Below are positions 23,881-32,535 of a stretch of 64,000 nt of DNA, piece after piece. The DNA lies in the NCBI GenBank assembly GCA_022826565.1, contig JAJDUP010000012.1:310001-374000 (forward strand), given 5' to 3'. The notes beneath the pieces are model-generated. The model was given only the letters and a program-made list of their open reading frames with translations. It had not been told where the DNA came from and made no database searches. The position numbers and the translations under genes were made by a program. This stretch comes from Gemmatimonadota bacterium (lineage in GTDB: Bacteria > Gemmatimonadota > Gemmatimonadetes > Longimicrobiales > Gaopeijiaceae). Numbering within the stretch: the stretch's first letter is position 1; each line of letters starts with the position of its first letter.

Positions 23881-25161
23881 TTACCTTCGCAGACGGTCCA
23901 GGCATGCGCTCGCGTGACTCCCGATCCCGTCCTTCAGCCTTTCGGCAATTGGGTGATCCAGTCCTTCCGATTGGGCGGCCGTGACGACATCGGCGAAACG
24001 GTCGCGGGTCTCGGCGGCCACGGATTCGCAGATTCCGAGGACCTCTTGAGGCGGCAAACCCGCCTCGGCAGCGAACCGCTCCCAATGTCTTACCCGGATG
24101 TACCCGAGCCGCGACTCCCCGCCGATCTTCATGGCCAGTTTGAGCCTCGGCGCGTAGTTGCCGGGGTAGGGCAGGGCGCTGGCCAGGTCGTAGAGTGGCG
24201 CGAGCCTGGCGTTGCCCCCGGCGCCGATCAGGAGTGAGAAGTTCCTGGCGTGAGCGTCGGTGCCGCCGATGACCCAGTTCACTGCGATCGCCTTCACGAA
24301 CGTGCGGAGATCTTCGCCCGGACGAGCGCAGTGGGACTGAATTGCGCCAGCGATGTCCCGGCAGCCCGGTCCGCCGTCGCTCTGGTACTTGTTGAAGGGG
24401 CTGCGCGCGAGCGTCTGGCAAAGGTCTTCCTGGTGCAGCCGTACCAGGCGTCCCGCGGCGCGGATCCGATCGTACCTTTCGACGACTATGGCGGTCTCCT
24501 GCCCGAAGCGCCCTACCAGGGATCGTGCGGTGGGAATGCCCAGGGCTTCTGCCAGAGCCAGGCAGAGGTGCTCGTTCTCGCAGTGTCCGGGGAAGCCGGG
24601 GATTGGGGGTTTCAGGATGTGGGTTGTGGGTGTCGCACCGTGTGGAATGCCCCAGCGGCCGTCTTCCTGGAGCAGCGCCGTCTTGGACTGCGCCCCGGCC
24701 AGGCTGAACTGTCCCTCGTCGCCGTCGAGCCGCCACGCGCTGTCGTCCATGCGCAGAGTACGCAGGCGAGCCTCGACCTCGGCAGCCGTCAGCCACGCGA
24801 CTTGCCGACCCGCCGGAGCCATTACGCGGTCGACGCGCTCCGGCCGCACCAGCTGAACCGCCCCCGGGCAGTCCTCCCCTGTGGCCCTGAGCAGCGAAAA
24901 GGCACTGCGGGCCGACACATGGAACGTGCGAGCCCAACGTGTCAGCACGTTTTCGTTGTCCGGAAGGAGGCCCCAGAGCCATGGCTCGATCCGGTCGTGA
25001 CCGTGGTTGGGGACAGTCAGCGGCATCGAGAGGGAAAGCGGATAGGCCGCTTCGTCCCTGCTCCATCCCTCGTCGTACTCGAACGCAAGCTGCCCTCGGG
25101 CGTCACGTTGCACCTCGCCCATGACTCGCCCGTTGGCCAGCGCGACCAGGCGGTCGGTCAC
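23881..25161 (-). CDS. hipA: HipA-family Ser/Thr kinase toxin
   Basis: 426 residues, normal HipA length. Seen are the N-terminal couple_hipA region (PYPLSLSMPLT, WGLLPDNENVLTRWA), the nucleotide loop GQFSLAGAQSKTAL, HILKPP, the catalytic core NWVIGGTDAHARNFSLL and the metal-binding PLYDLASALPY. Known HipA kinases phosphorylate glutamyl-tRNA synthetase or related targets and cause growth arrest. The ATG overlaps the hipB stop (ATGA). A tRNA-Glu gene happens to lie about 190 bases beyond the 3' end. Confidence 0.9.
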   Translation of the reverse strand: MTDRLVALANGRVMGEVQRDARGQLAFEYDEGWSRDEAAYPLSLSMPLTVPNHGHDRIEPWLWGLLPDNENVLTRWARTFHVSARSAFSLLRATGEDCPGAVQLVRPERVDRVMAPAGRQVAWLTAAEVEARLRTLRMDDSAWRLDGDEGQFSLAGAQSKTALLQEDGRWGIPHGATPTTHILKPPIPGFPGHCENEHLCLALAEALGIPTARSLVGRFGQETAIVVERYDRIRAAGRLVRLHQEDLCQTLARSPFNKYQSDGGPGCRDIAGAIQSHCARPGEDLRTFVKAIAVNWVIGGTDAHARNFSLLIGAGGNARLAPLYDLASALPYPGNYAPRLKLAMKIGGESRLGYIRVRHWERFAAEAGLPPQEVLGICESVAAETRDRFADVVTAAQSEGLDHPIAERLKDGIGSHASACLDRLRR

Positions 25162-25484
25162 GGGGATGTGCGCCGGTGGGCGTCCAGAACGGCCTGGAGG
25201 TCGATGACCTCGATCGGATCCTCCGATTCGCGGACCTCGGGGATTCCCTTGCCGTGTATGCTCAGCGACAGGTCCAGCGCGGCCAGCGTCTGAAGCACCT
25301 TGCCAAGCTCAGCCCGTGGCTTGCCCGCTTCGATAGCCACGATCCACTGGCGTCCGACCGCGGCGGCGCGCGCAAGCTCCTGCTGGGTCATTCCCCGGGC
25401 CCGCCTCGCCTGGCGGATCATCAACCCGAAATCGACCGGCGTGTTGACTCTCACGTGTGATCCCCGGAACTTGCGTTCGTCCAC
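25158..25484 (-). CDS. hipB: HipB-like XRE antitoxin/repressor
   Basis: 108 residues with an XRE helix-turn-helix (DFGLMIRQARRARGMTQQELA...VGRQWIVAIEAGKP) and a C-terminal extension ending DLQAVLDAHRRTSP. It is coupled to hipA by a four-base overlap. HipB proteins bind their own promoter and neutralise HipA. A three-copy 27-bp repeat begins 15 bases upstream of this start and is a natural place to look for its operator. Confidence 0.87.
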   Translation of the reverse strand: MDERKFRGSHVRVNTPVDFGLMIRQARRARGMTQQELARAAAVGRQWIVAIEAGKPRAELGKVLQTLAALDLSLSIHGKGIPEVRESEDPIEVIDLQAVLDAHRRTSP

Positions 25485-25498
25485 TCGATAGAGTTCAC

Positions 25499-25579
25499 AA
25501 TGTAGGCGAACGGCGACAATTCATCAATGTCTGCGAACGACGACAAGGCTCAAATGTCGGCGAACGGCGACGAGATTGT
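25499..25579. repeat. Three tandem copies of a 27-bp repeat
   Basis: A 21-base core beginning AATGT and containing GCGAAC-GACGACAA-like sequence starts at 25499, 25526 and 25553, a period of exactly 27 bases. Because 27 is a multiple of three, copies 2 and 3 appear in the small plus-strand ORF as MSANDDKAQ and MSANGDEIV, each offering an ATG. The array lies between the divergent hipB start (25484) and the small ORF (25527). Confidence 0.8.
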
Positions 25580-25718
25580 GCGGCAAGTGAACGTCCTTCG
25601 ACCTCGCGACACGGCCCGGATAGAAACGGCGCTAGCCGACTTGAAGGCCTTTCAGGAAACGCACAGCCTCCGAGGCCTCTCGGTTCGTCAGATGATCGAG
25701 GAGGGCCCCAAGCGCTGA
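25527..25718 (+). CDS. Small hypothetical protein next to hipBA, start region repeated
   Basis: 63 residues. It begins in the second copy of the 27-bp repeat; ATG 25554 in the third copy is an equally good start and would give 54 residues. The body (VRQVNVLRPRDTARIETALA, then FQETHSLRGLSVRQMIEEG) looks like a small helical antitoxin or regulator, but I recognise no family and no toxin follows. A 7-bp inverted repeat (CGCTGAC at 25713, GTCAGCG at 25737) covers its stop. Confidence 0.5.
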   Translation: MSANDDKAQMSANGDEIVRQVNVLRPRDTARIETALADLKAFQETHSLRGLSVRQMIEEGPKR

Positions 25719-25757
25719 CGGCGTGCGGATTCGAAGGTCAGCGTCGCTTCAGCCCCT

Positions 25758-27917
25758 CTAAGCCAAAACCGGCACCCGCGGCACCCCAGCCCCCACCCGC
25801 TCCATCCTCGCCCCCGGCTCCCACCCCACCACCTTCCCCGCCACCGCCGACGCAGCCACCGAATACGGCGACACCAGATACAGCTGCCCGGGCCCCGACC
25901 GCCCCGGGAAGTTGCGGTTCTGCGACGACACCGACACCTGCTCCGCCGACCGCGTGACCCCCGGCCCGGCCGCGATGCACGCACCGCAACCCGGCTCGAT
26001 GAACTCGGCGCCGATCTCGCGGAACAAGTCCAGGTACCCCTGCTCGCGCGCGTACTCCCGCACATCGGTCGAGCCGCACTGGATGTAGCAGCTGACGTCG
26101 GGGTGCACGCCGAGTCCCCAGCGGTCGCGTGCTTCGCGGAAGACCCGTGCGTACATGTCCATGTCCTCTTTCTTGCCGGCCGTGCACGATCCGGCGTAGG
26201 CGATCTCGATCGGCACCGCGTCGGCAAGCTCGTCGATGTAGAGGCCGTTTCCGGGATCGCCCGGCAACGCGACCATGGGCCGCAGCCGTGTCGCGTCGAT
26301 CTCGATGACCTTGACATACTCGGCGCCGGGGTCGCTGTGCACCCCCTCGACCAGCGCCCGGGCCCGGGCCAGGGGCATGCCGCGCTCCTGCACGAGGAAC
26401 TCGACCGTTCTCTCGTCGGCCGCAACGAGGCCGGTGAATGCGCCCACCTCGGCGGCCATGTTGGTCATGGTCGCTCTCTCATCCACAGAAAGCCCCTCCA
26501 CGACCGGGCCCGCGTACTCGATGATCTGGCCGATCGCGTGCCCATCCCGCACATACGGGTGCCGAAGGATCTCGAGCATGAGGTCCTTGGCGGTACAGTT
26601 CGCTGGGAGCGTGCCGTCCACCACGACCTTGAACGACGGCGGAATCCGCGCCCGCACGTCCTTCGTGATCCACGAGTTGAAAATCGCCGTGGTCCCAACG
26701 CCGAATGCCAGCGCCCCGACCGCGCCCGCGTGGGGAGTGTGCGAATCGGTCCCGATGATCAGCATCCCGGGCTCGGCGTAGTCCTCCAGGATCTTCGAGT
26801 GGCAGATCGCCTCGGAGCCCATCACGTGGCCCTGCTGCTCGCCGTACAGCCGGATCCCCTGGCGCTCCGAAAACTCGCGCTGCTTGACCTCCAGTTCGTT
26901 GGCGACCGCCAGCAGCCCCTGCTCGATCCGCTCCTGGCTCATGACCTTGTGCAGGAAGGTCAGGTGGTCGCGGAAAAACAGGATCGTGTCGGGGTCGAGC
27001 ACCTTCGCGTCGTCGCCCAGCTTCTGCTCGAAGAAGATGGCGGCCATGGGGGTCACGTACTCGTGCGAGAAACGGATGTCGGCGCGGAAGAAGCCCGCCT
27101 CGCTAGGTTCGGCCCAGTCGGTGCCGATGCGCCCCTCGGCCGCGTCCACGACCCATTTGCGGGCGAAAATCTTCTCGCCGAGGGTCATGGGGCGGGGGGT
27201 GGAAGCGCGACCGCTTGCTTGCGGCTGGCCGTTCGACCCGACGGTTTGCGCCCGCCCGGCCTCGCCTGCGGGAGTTCCGCCCAGCGCCCGCGGCGCCGGC
27301 AGCGTCACCTGGCCCCCCATCCTCGCCATGTTGAACTCGAACAGGCCGCCGTACTCGATGATCTGCCGCGTGATGTCGTCGGTCCCGGCGGTGAATTCGC
27401 TCAGCGGAATCGGCTCGCCGGAGCGGATGCGTTCGATGAGGCCGAAATCGGTTGTCGTGAGGATGCCCAGGTTCTGGCAGTTCTCGTTGTAGATCCGCTC
27501 GATGCTCTCGCTGACGACGACCTTGATGCCGGCCATGAGTTCGGCGTAGGGGCTTTGCTCGCGGCTCGATCCCTTGCCGCGACGCTTTCCGGCGACCGAG
27601 CAGATGAAGCCGGCGTCCTTGACGCTGCCGCGCTCGATGGGAGCCTCCGTCCCGCCCTTCCGGCTGGCCACTTCCAACCCCAGATAGGGGAATTCCCCCA
27701 GTGTCTCGTCGTAGAAGAAGCAGATGTAGGCGGGGGTGATCTCGTCGGTGCTGATCTGGTCGCGCAGGTTGGCCTTCAGCTCGGGGGTCAGGTCCAGGTC
27801 GAGCCCCTCGTGGAGCTGGCGGCGGATCAGGTCGGCGTCGTCCGCCAGAAAGAGGATGCGGCCTCCGAAAGCGGCTTTAGGCGGCCGTTTGAGGGCTGTT
27901 GGGTCGGTGCGGCGCAT
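25758..27917 (-). CDS. Aconitase/isopropylmalate dehydratase-family fusion with swivel domain first
   Basis: 719 residues from ATG 27917 (GTG 27971 also open). Residues 15-200 form a LeuD-like swivel domain with the substrate loop GKGSSREQSPYAELMAG (114-130) and NENCQNLGIL. A Gly/Ala/Pro linker (about 205-243) leads to a LeuC-like part starting MTLGEKIFARKW, with IGTDSHTPHAGAVGALAFG and three Fe-S Cys (GSCTAGKKEDM and PGCGACIAAGPG). In ordinary fused aconitases the swivel is C-terminal, so the order here is reversed. It should be a 4Fe-4S hydro-lyase on a 2-hydroxyacid. The substrate cannot be read from the sequence, and no leuA/leuB or citrate synthase neighbours help. Confidence 0.82.
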   Translation of the reverse strand: MRRTDPTALKRPPKAAFGGRILFLADDADLIRRQLHEGLDLDLTPELKANLRDQISTDEITPAYICFFYDETLGEFPYLGLEVASRKGGTEAPIERGSVKDAGFICSVAGKRRGKGSSREQSPYAELMAGIKVVVSESIERIYNENCQNLGILTTTDFGLIERIRSGEPIPLSEFTAGTDDITRQIIEYGGLFEFNMARMGGQVTLPAPRALGGTPAGEAGRAQTVGSNGQPQASGRASTPRPMTLGEKIFARKWVVDAAEGRIGTDWAEPSEAGFFRADIRFSHEYVTPMAAIFFEQKLGDDAKVLDPDTILFFRDHLTFLHKVMSQERIEQGLLAVANELEVKQREFSERQGIRLYGEQQGHVMGSEAICHSKILEDYAEPGMLIIGTDSHTPHAGAVGALAFGVGTTAIFNSWITKDVRARIPPSFKVVVDGTLPANCTAKDLMLEILRHPYVRDGHAIGQIIEYAGPVVEGLSVDERATMTNMAAEVGAFTGLVAADERTVEFLVQERGMPLARARALVEGVHSDPGAEYVKVIEIDATRLRPMVALPGDPGNGLYIDELADAVPIEIAYAGSCTAGKKEDMDMYARVFREARDRWGLGVHPDVSCYIQCGSTDVREYAREQGYLDLFREIGAEFIEPGCGACIAAGPGVTRSAEQVSVSSQNRNFPGRSGPGQLYLVSPYSVAASAVAGKVVGWEPGARMERVGAGVPRVPVLA

Positions 27918-28022
27918 TTTTCGGGTGTCGAGCGGGGTCGGTGTGGGCCGTCCAGGAAGATACCACCGCACGGCGACCCGCGAACCGTGTTGCGCCTGGC
28001 CTTGCCTACTGTTGTCCGTGTG

Positions 28023-28051
28023 TTGACATTGTCAGGTTACATATCTACGCT
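28023..28051 (+). promoter_or_regulatory. Candidate promoter with an overlapping palindromic operator
   Basis: TTGACA (28023-28028), 17-base spacer, TACGCT (28046-28051). The perfect palindrome TGACATTGTCA (28024-28034) overlaps the -35 box and a further TGACA half-site lies near 28055. This suits autoregulation by the XRE protein encoded from 28100. Confidence 0.5.
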
Positions 28052-28099
28052 TTCTGACAAATCTGGTGGAGGCGTTCCCTGCCAGAGGAGGCAGCATAC

Positions 28100-29314
28100 G
28101 TGAGCGATGGCCCGTGGAAGACGGAGAAACCGATGACCGTGATCACCGCGCGCGCCAGCGACCGCGAGATCGGCCAGCGGCTCCGCATCGCCCGCAAGAC
28201 GGCGCAACTCACCCAGGCTGAAGCGGCTGCGGCAATCGAGATCGCGCGCACCACCCTTGTCGCCATCGAACAGGGGAAGCGCCGAATCCGCACGCACGAA
28301 CTGCAAGAGCTTGCGATCCGTTACGGCACTTCCGCAAACGCGATCCTGCGACGGGAGGCGGTCCACCTCGGTCTCGTGCCCCAGTTCCGAAGCCTGGCGC
28401 GCTGCCCGGACGACGGCACCGAGGAGGCGGCCCAGCTGCTGACGGGTCTCGTCAGCGCCGAGGTGGAGCTTGAGAACGCCCTGGGTGTTGCCCGGCACCG
28501 GAACTATCCTCGAGCCAGACCCATTCTGCCCGGCGATGTCAGGGCCCAGGCGGAACAGGACGCCCAGGAACTGCGCGTGTGGCTCGGGCTGGGAGCCGGC
28601 CCGGTCAGGGACATCGTGTCGATCATGGAACTGGACCTCGGCATTCGCGTGCATGTGCGGCGTCTCGACAGCCGCATCTCGGGACTGTTCGCCTACGACG
28701 ACGACGTTGGCGCCTGCGTGCTCCTGAACGCCAGTCACCCCTTGGCCCGACGGAACTACACCGCCGCCCATGAGCTCGGGCACTTTACCTCAACCCGGCG
28801 AGAGCCCGCCGTGCTCTGGTCCGACGAAAGCCCCCGCTCGCGCGAAGAGCGATACGCGGATTGCTTCGCGCGCTCCCTGCTGACTCCGGCGAGGGCCGTG
28901 AAGCAGCGTTTTGACGAGTTGACCGCCGGTCATTCGCATCTGACCCGCCGCCACGTGATCCTCCTTGCCGACCGGTTCGCCGTCTCGCGCGAAATGATGG
29001 TGCGCCGTCTCGAGGAGCTGGGCCTGGCCCGAACCGGCACCTGGGACTGGTTTCAGTCGAACGGGGGCATCACCAACCGGCAGGCGGACCGAGTGCTGGG
29101 GACCTCGCTCCACCCGGCCGCCGACATTTCCGATGGGGACTACGTGCCGAGAAGGCTGGGATTGCTGGTGCGCGAGGCATCGAAACGCGGCTACTACAGC
29201 GAGGGACAGCTCGCCCGATTGCTCAGGCTCCATCGGCTTGAAGTGCGCGAGCTCCTCGACGGAGTGGAGACCGAGAGATGCGAGGCGGATGAAGTCGTCC
29301 AGCTTCCCCGGTGA
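28100..29314 (+). CDS. XRE regulator fused to ImmA/IrrE-type metallopeptidase
   Basis: 404 residues from GTG 28100. An XRE helix-turn-helix (residues 24-75) is followed by a linker and an ImmA/IrrE (M78) peptidase domain with the zinc motif HELGH (224-228) in NYTAAHELGHF and a downstream acidic ligand region (SREERYADCFARSLLTP). A roughly 100-residue C-terminal domain follows. Such XRE-peptidase proteins act as regulators of stress, phage and toxin-antitoxin modules. Its end overlaps the PIN-domain gene by 26 bases, so the two form a pair. Confidence 0.87.
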   Translation: MSDGPWKTEKPMTVITARASDREIGQRLRIARKTAQLTQAEAAAAIEIARTTLVAIEQGKRRIRTHELQELAIRYGTSANAILRREAVHLGLVPQFRSLARCPDDGTEEAAQLLTGLVSAEVELENALGVARHRNYPRARPILPGDVRAQAEQDAQELRVWLGLGAGPVRDIVSIMELDLGIRVHVRRLDSRISGLFAYDDDVGACVLLNASHPLARRNYTAAHELGHFTSTRREPAVLWSDESPRSREERYADCFARSLLTPARAVKQRFDELTAGHSHLTRRHVILLADRFAVSREMMVRRLEELGLARTGTWDWFQSNGGITNRQADRVLGTSLHPAADISDGDYVPRRLGLLVREASKRGYYSEGQLARLLRLHRLEVRELLDGVETERCEADEVVQLPR

Positions 29315-29912
29315 ACCGGACGTCCCGGTCGTGACCGATGCCAGCGTGATCATCAACCTCAACGCGACGCTGACGGCGGCCGCCATCATCGATTGTTTTC
29401 CGAACCGCTTCCTGGTGACGGACACCGTTCGCCGGGAGCTGTTGACGGGGGGATCCCGTGGACACGAATCCTGGGAGGGACTCGAAGCGCTGATCCACGA
29501 TGGTTCGATTGAGCTGGTCGAACTGGAGCCGGGCGACGGCCCCGTCTATCGGTCGCTGATCGAGGGAGGATTCAAGGAAACCCTGGACGACGGCGAGGCC
29601 GCAACGATCGCCTATGCTTTTGGGCGAGGTGCCGTCGCCCTGATCGACGAACGCAAGGCAAGAAGGATCTGCGCCGACCGCTTCCCGATGCTTCGGCTTG
29701 CATCAACGGTCGATGTCCTTTGTCACGGCCTGGTGAAAAAGCTGCTTGGGGAAACCGGCCAGCACGACGCAATCTTCCTCGCGTTGCGCGATGCGAGAAT
29801 GCAGGTCGTGCCTCGCAGCAGGCTCCGGGAAGTGGTCGAGCGCATCGGCGCCGACCGGGCGGCCGAGTGCCCAAGCCTGCCTCGTTGGGCCCGCACGATG
29901 CGGAGCGGCTGA
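29289..29912 (+). CDS. PIN-like nuclease (DUF3368 type), partner of the XRE-ImmA protein
   Basis: 207 residues from ATG 29289. PIN-fold acidic residues are visible: Asp17 (VVTDASVIINL), Glu50 (VRRELLTG), Asp101/Glu103 (LDDGEAATIAYA) and Asp120 (ALIDERKAR), in the DUF3368/COG2405 style. It overlaps the upstream XRE-ImmA gene by 26 bases. By analogy with XRE-ImmA/PIN pairs it is probably a toxin-like RNase controlled by that protein. This is inference from the domain pairing. Confidence 0.78.
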   Translation: MKSSSFPGEPDVPVVTDASVIINLNATLTAAAIIDCFPNRFLVTDTVRRELLTGGSRGHESWEGLEALIHDGSIELVELEPGDGPVYRSLIEGGFKETLDDGEAATIAYAFGRGAVALIDERKARRICADRFPMLRLASTVDVLCHGLVKKLLGETGQHDAIFLALRDARMQVVPRSRLREVVERIGADRAAECPSLPRWARTMRSG

Positions 29913-29943
29913 CCTGCAGGATGTCCGCCAGATCGGGTTCGGC

Positions 29944-31350
29944 CTAACTGAAGTCCACCCCCAGGATCACGAAGTAGATGATCGCCGCCACCGCGATCGG
30001 CGCCACCCAGCGGATGAAGAAGCGCCAGGCACCGTATTTGAACCAGCCTGGCTCGGTGCCGTCCACCAGCTCGCTCTTCGTCGCTTCGCGGGTCATGAAC
30101 CAGCCCGCCGCGAGGGTGATGAAGAACCCGCCCGTCGGCAGCATCCAGTTCGACACGAAGTGGTCGGCGGTCGAGAACCAGCCGGCCTTGCCGTCGAACA
30201 CTTCCATGGTCGACAGGATCGGCGTCCCCGTGAACGACAGCGCAGCGAAGATGGTGAACACGAAGATCGCGGCGCCCGCCCCGATCGTGGCCTTGTGGCG
30301 CGTCAGACCGCGCTCGTCGATCAGGTAGGCCGACACGACCTCCAGCAGCGAGATCGTCGAGGTCAGCGCGGCGAGCGCCACCAGCACGTAGAAGAGCGGC
30401 CCCAGCACGACTCCGAAGGGGACCTCGGTGTAGAACAGCTCGGGCAGCGAGATGAAGAGCATGCCGACCGTCGAGCCGCCCACCTCGTCACGCATGCCGG
30501 CGACCGAGAAGATCACCGAGAACATGATCACGGTGGCGACCAGCGCGATGATGGTGTCGAGCGCCACGATCGCCCCCGACGCCTTCACCACAGAATGCTT
30601 GCGGGAGATGTACGACCCGTAGGTGATCATCGCCCCCATTCCGAGCGACAGGGTGAAGAACGAGTGCCCGAGTGCCTCGAGGACCGCGTCGCGCCCCAGT
30701 TCGGCGAAGTTGGGCCGGAAGATGAAGGCGAGCGCCTCGCCCGCTCCGCTCATGCTGAGCGCGCTGAAGAGCATGAGGAGAAGGATCCCGAAGAGGATCG
30801 GCAGGAAGATCCGCGCGATTCGCTCGATCCCCTTGCTGACCCCGAAGTAGACGACCGCGATCGTCCCGATGCTGAAGCTCAGGGAGAGTGCCAGCTGCAG
30901 GCCCGCGTTGCCTACCTGCGCATCGAAGAGTTCGCCTGGCGAAAGATCCGCCGGGAAGCCGCCGAAGGTCCACCCGACCGACTGTGCGAAATAGTAGAGC
31001 GACCAGCCCGCGATGACCGTGTAGTAGCTGAGCAGGATGAAGCCCGCCAGCACGCCCCATCCCCCCACCAGCCCGCCGAGCTTCCGGCCGGCCGGCCATT
31101 TCGACGCGACGGCGTCCTTCAGCGCCCCCACCGCGCTCTTTTGGCTGCGCCGCCCGATCAGCAGCTCCGCCATCATGATCGGCAGCCCGACCGCCGCGAT
31201 GCAGATCAGGTAGACCAGAACGAAGGCGCCTCCCTCGTTCTCCCAGGTGATGAAGGGGAACTTCCAGAGGTTGCCGAGGCCGATCGCGCTGCCGGTGGCG
31301 GCGAGTACGAGGCCTGCGTTGGAACTCCAATGGTCGCGGGATTGGGACAT
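29944..31350 (-). CDS. Sodium-dependent transporter, NSS (SNF) family
   Basis: 468 residues from ATG 31350 with about eleven or twelve membrane helices of the LeuT fold. The first helix has the family signature GSAIGLGNLWKFPF and ENEGGAFVLVYL, with substrate/Na+-site residues in the unwound Gly regions. Bacterial NSS proteins import amino acids or related amines with sodium. Frames open upstream to 31593, but the region before 31350 is not family-like. It is divergent from the BMP lipoprotein gene. Confidence 0.88.
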   Translation of the reverse strand: MSQSRDHWSSNAGLVLAATGSAIGLGNLWKFPFITWENEGGAFVLVYLICIAAVGLPIMMAELLIGRRSQKSAVGALKDAVASKWPAGRKLGGLVGGWGVLAGFILLSYYTVIAGWSLYYFAQSVGWTFGGFPADLSPGELFDAQVGNAGLQLALSLSFSIGTIAVVYFGVSKGIERIARIFLPILFGILLLMLFSALSMSGAGEALAFIFRPNFAELGRDAVLEALGHSFFTLSLGMGAMITYGSYISRKHSVVKASGAIVALDTIIALVATVIMFSVIFSVAGMRDEVGGSTVGMLFISLPELFYTEVPFGVVLGPLFYVLVALAALTSTISLLEVVSAYLIDERGLTRHKATIGAGAAIFVFTIFAALSFTGTPILSTMEVFDGKAGWFSTADHFVSNWMLPTGGFFITLAAGWFMTREATKSELVDGTEPGWFKYGAWRFFIRWVAPIAVAAIIYFVILGVDFS

Positions 31351-31453
31351 GGGGGCTTTCCGGTTGGGGTCGGAACGGTGGGCGATATCGCGCATATATT
31401 GTACTGTCCCACTTCGACGGGCCACCAGAGCAGGTACAGACCCCGACATTTCC

Positions 31454-32512
31454 ATGAAAGATCCCCTTTCGGCGATGATGGATCGCGGCCGCGGACTTTT
31501 GCGCACCGCCGCTCTTTTCCTGTCGATCGCGGCTGCGGCGTGCGGTGCCGACCCTGCTGCCGACTCCGGCCAACCCGCCGTCGCCCTCCTCACCGCCGGC
31601 CCCGTAAGCGACGCCGGCTGGTACGCGGGGGCCTACGAAGGCCTGCAGCTGATCGGCGACTCGCTGGGCTTCCGCGTCTCGCACCAGCAGACCCGCACCC
31701 CCGCCGAGTTCGACGAGGCATTCATTTCGTACGCCGAGTCCGGCTACGGCTTGATCTTCGGCCACGGCTTCGAGTATCAGGACGCCGCGAGCCGCGCCGG
31801 CGAGATGTACCCCGATGTCACCTTCGTGGTCTCGTCGGGCTCGCGGTCCTCCGCGAATGTCGTCCCGATCATCTTCGGGCTGCACGAAGCGTCCTACCTC
31901 GCGGGGATGGCGGCTGGCTCCGTCACGCAGTCCGGGACCGTAGGGATGGTGGGCGGTGTCGAGATCCCGAGCGCCAAGGGCACGTTCATCGCTTTCGAGG
32001 CGGGCGTGAAGGCGGTGATGCCGGATGCGGTCGTGCTCGAGACGTTCATCGGCAGCTGGGACGATGTCTCGGCTGCGAAGGAAGCGGCCGCCGCCCAGTT
32101 GCGGCAGGGTGCGGATGTCCTGATCCACAACGTCGACGCGGCCAGCTTCGGCGTCTTCCAGGCGGTCCGCGAGGCCCGCGAGGGAGGCCGCACGGCCTGG
32201 GCCTTCGGGATGAACCGCGACCAGAACGATGTCGCGCCCGACGTCATCCTCGGCAGTGCCGCGATCAACATTCCGACGATCTTCCTGCAGACCGCGCTCG
32301 ACTGGCGGGCGGGCACGCTCTCCGGGCCTACAATCACCGGGCTGGCTGGCGGCTCGGTCGAGTTCGTCCCCAACCCGGCGCACGAAGGGGTGATCCCGGC
32401 CCAGGCGCTTTCGCGGATCGACGAGGCGCGGGCGTCGATCCTCGCAGGCACGCTGGATGTCCCGGCGATCGATTTCCTCGAGCCGGCGGCGGGGGAGTCG
32501 CCTTCGTCCTGA
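31454..32512 (+). CDS. BMP-family nucleoside-binding lipoprotein of an ABC importer
   Basis: 352 residues from ATG 31454 with a lipobox IAAAAC (Cys30). The mature part is a periplasmic-binding-protein fold of the BMP/Med (PnrA-like) type: LLTAGPVSDAGWYAGAYEGL, GHGFEYQDAA, GMVGGVEIPSAKG and FGMNRDQNDVAPDVILGSA. The three genes that follow encode its ATPase and two permeases, giving a complete importer for purine nucleosides or a related ligand. It starts 103 bases from the divergent NSS gene; that gap holds an AT-rich patch (GCATATATTGTACTG). Confidence 0.88.
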   Translation: MKDPLSAMMDRGRGLLRTAALFLSIAAAACGADPAADSGQPAVALLTAGPVSDAGWYAGAYEGLQLIGDSLGFRVSHQQTRTPAEFDEAFISYAESGYGLIFGHGFEYQDAASRAGEMYPDVTFVVSSGSRSSANVVPIIFGLHEASYLAGMAAGSVTQSGTVGMVGGVEIPSAKGTFIAFEAGVKAVMPDAVVLETFIGSWDDVSAAKEAAAAQLRQGADVLIHNVDAASFGVFQAVREAREGGRTAWAFGMNRDQNDVAPDVILGSAAINIPTIFLQTALDWRAGTLSGPTITGLAGGSVEFVPNPAHEGVIPAQALSRIDEARASILAGTLDVPAIDFLEPAAGESPSS

Positions 32513-32535
32513 CGGGCGAGGGCGGAGGGCGAAGA

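Noticed and set aside
25499-25579. CRISPR-like array or iteron origin
   Set aside because: Only three copies, 27-base period in phase with codons, no replication gene nearby; better seen as a local duplication or operator array.
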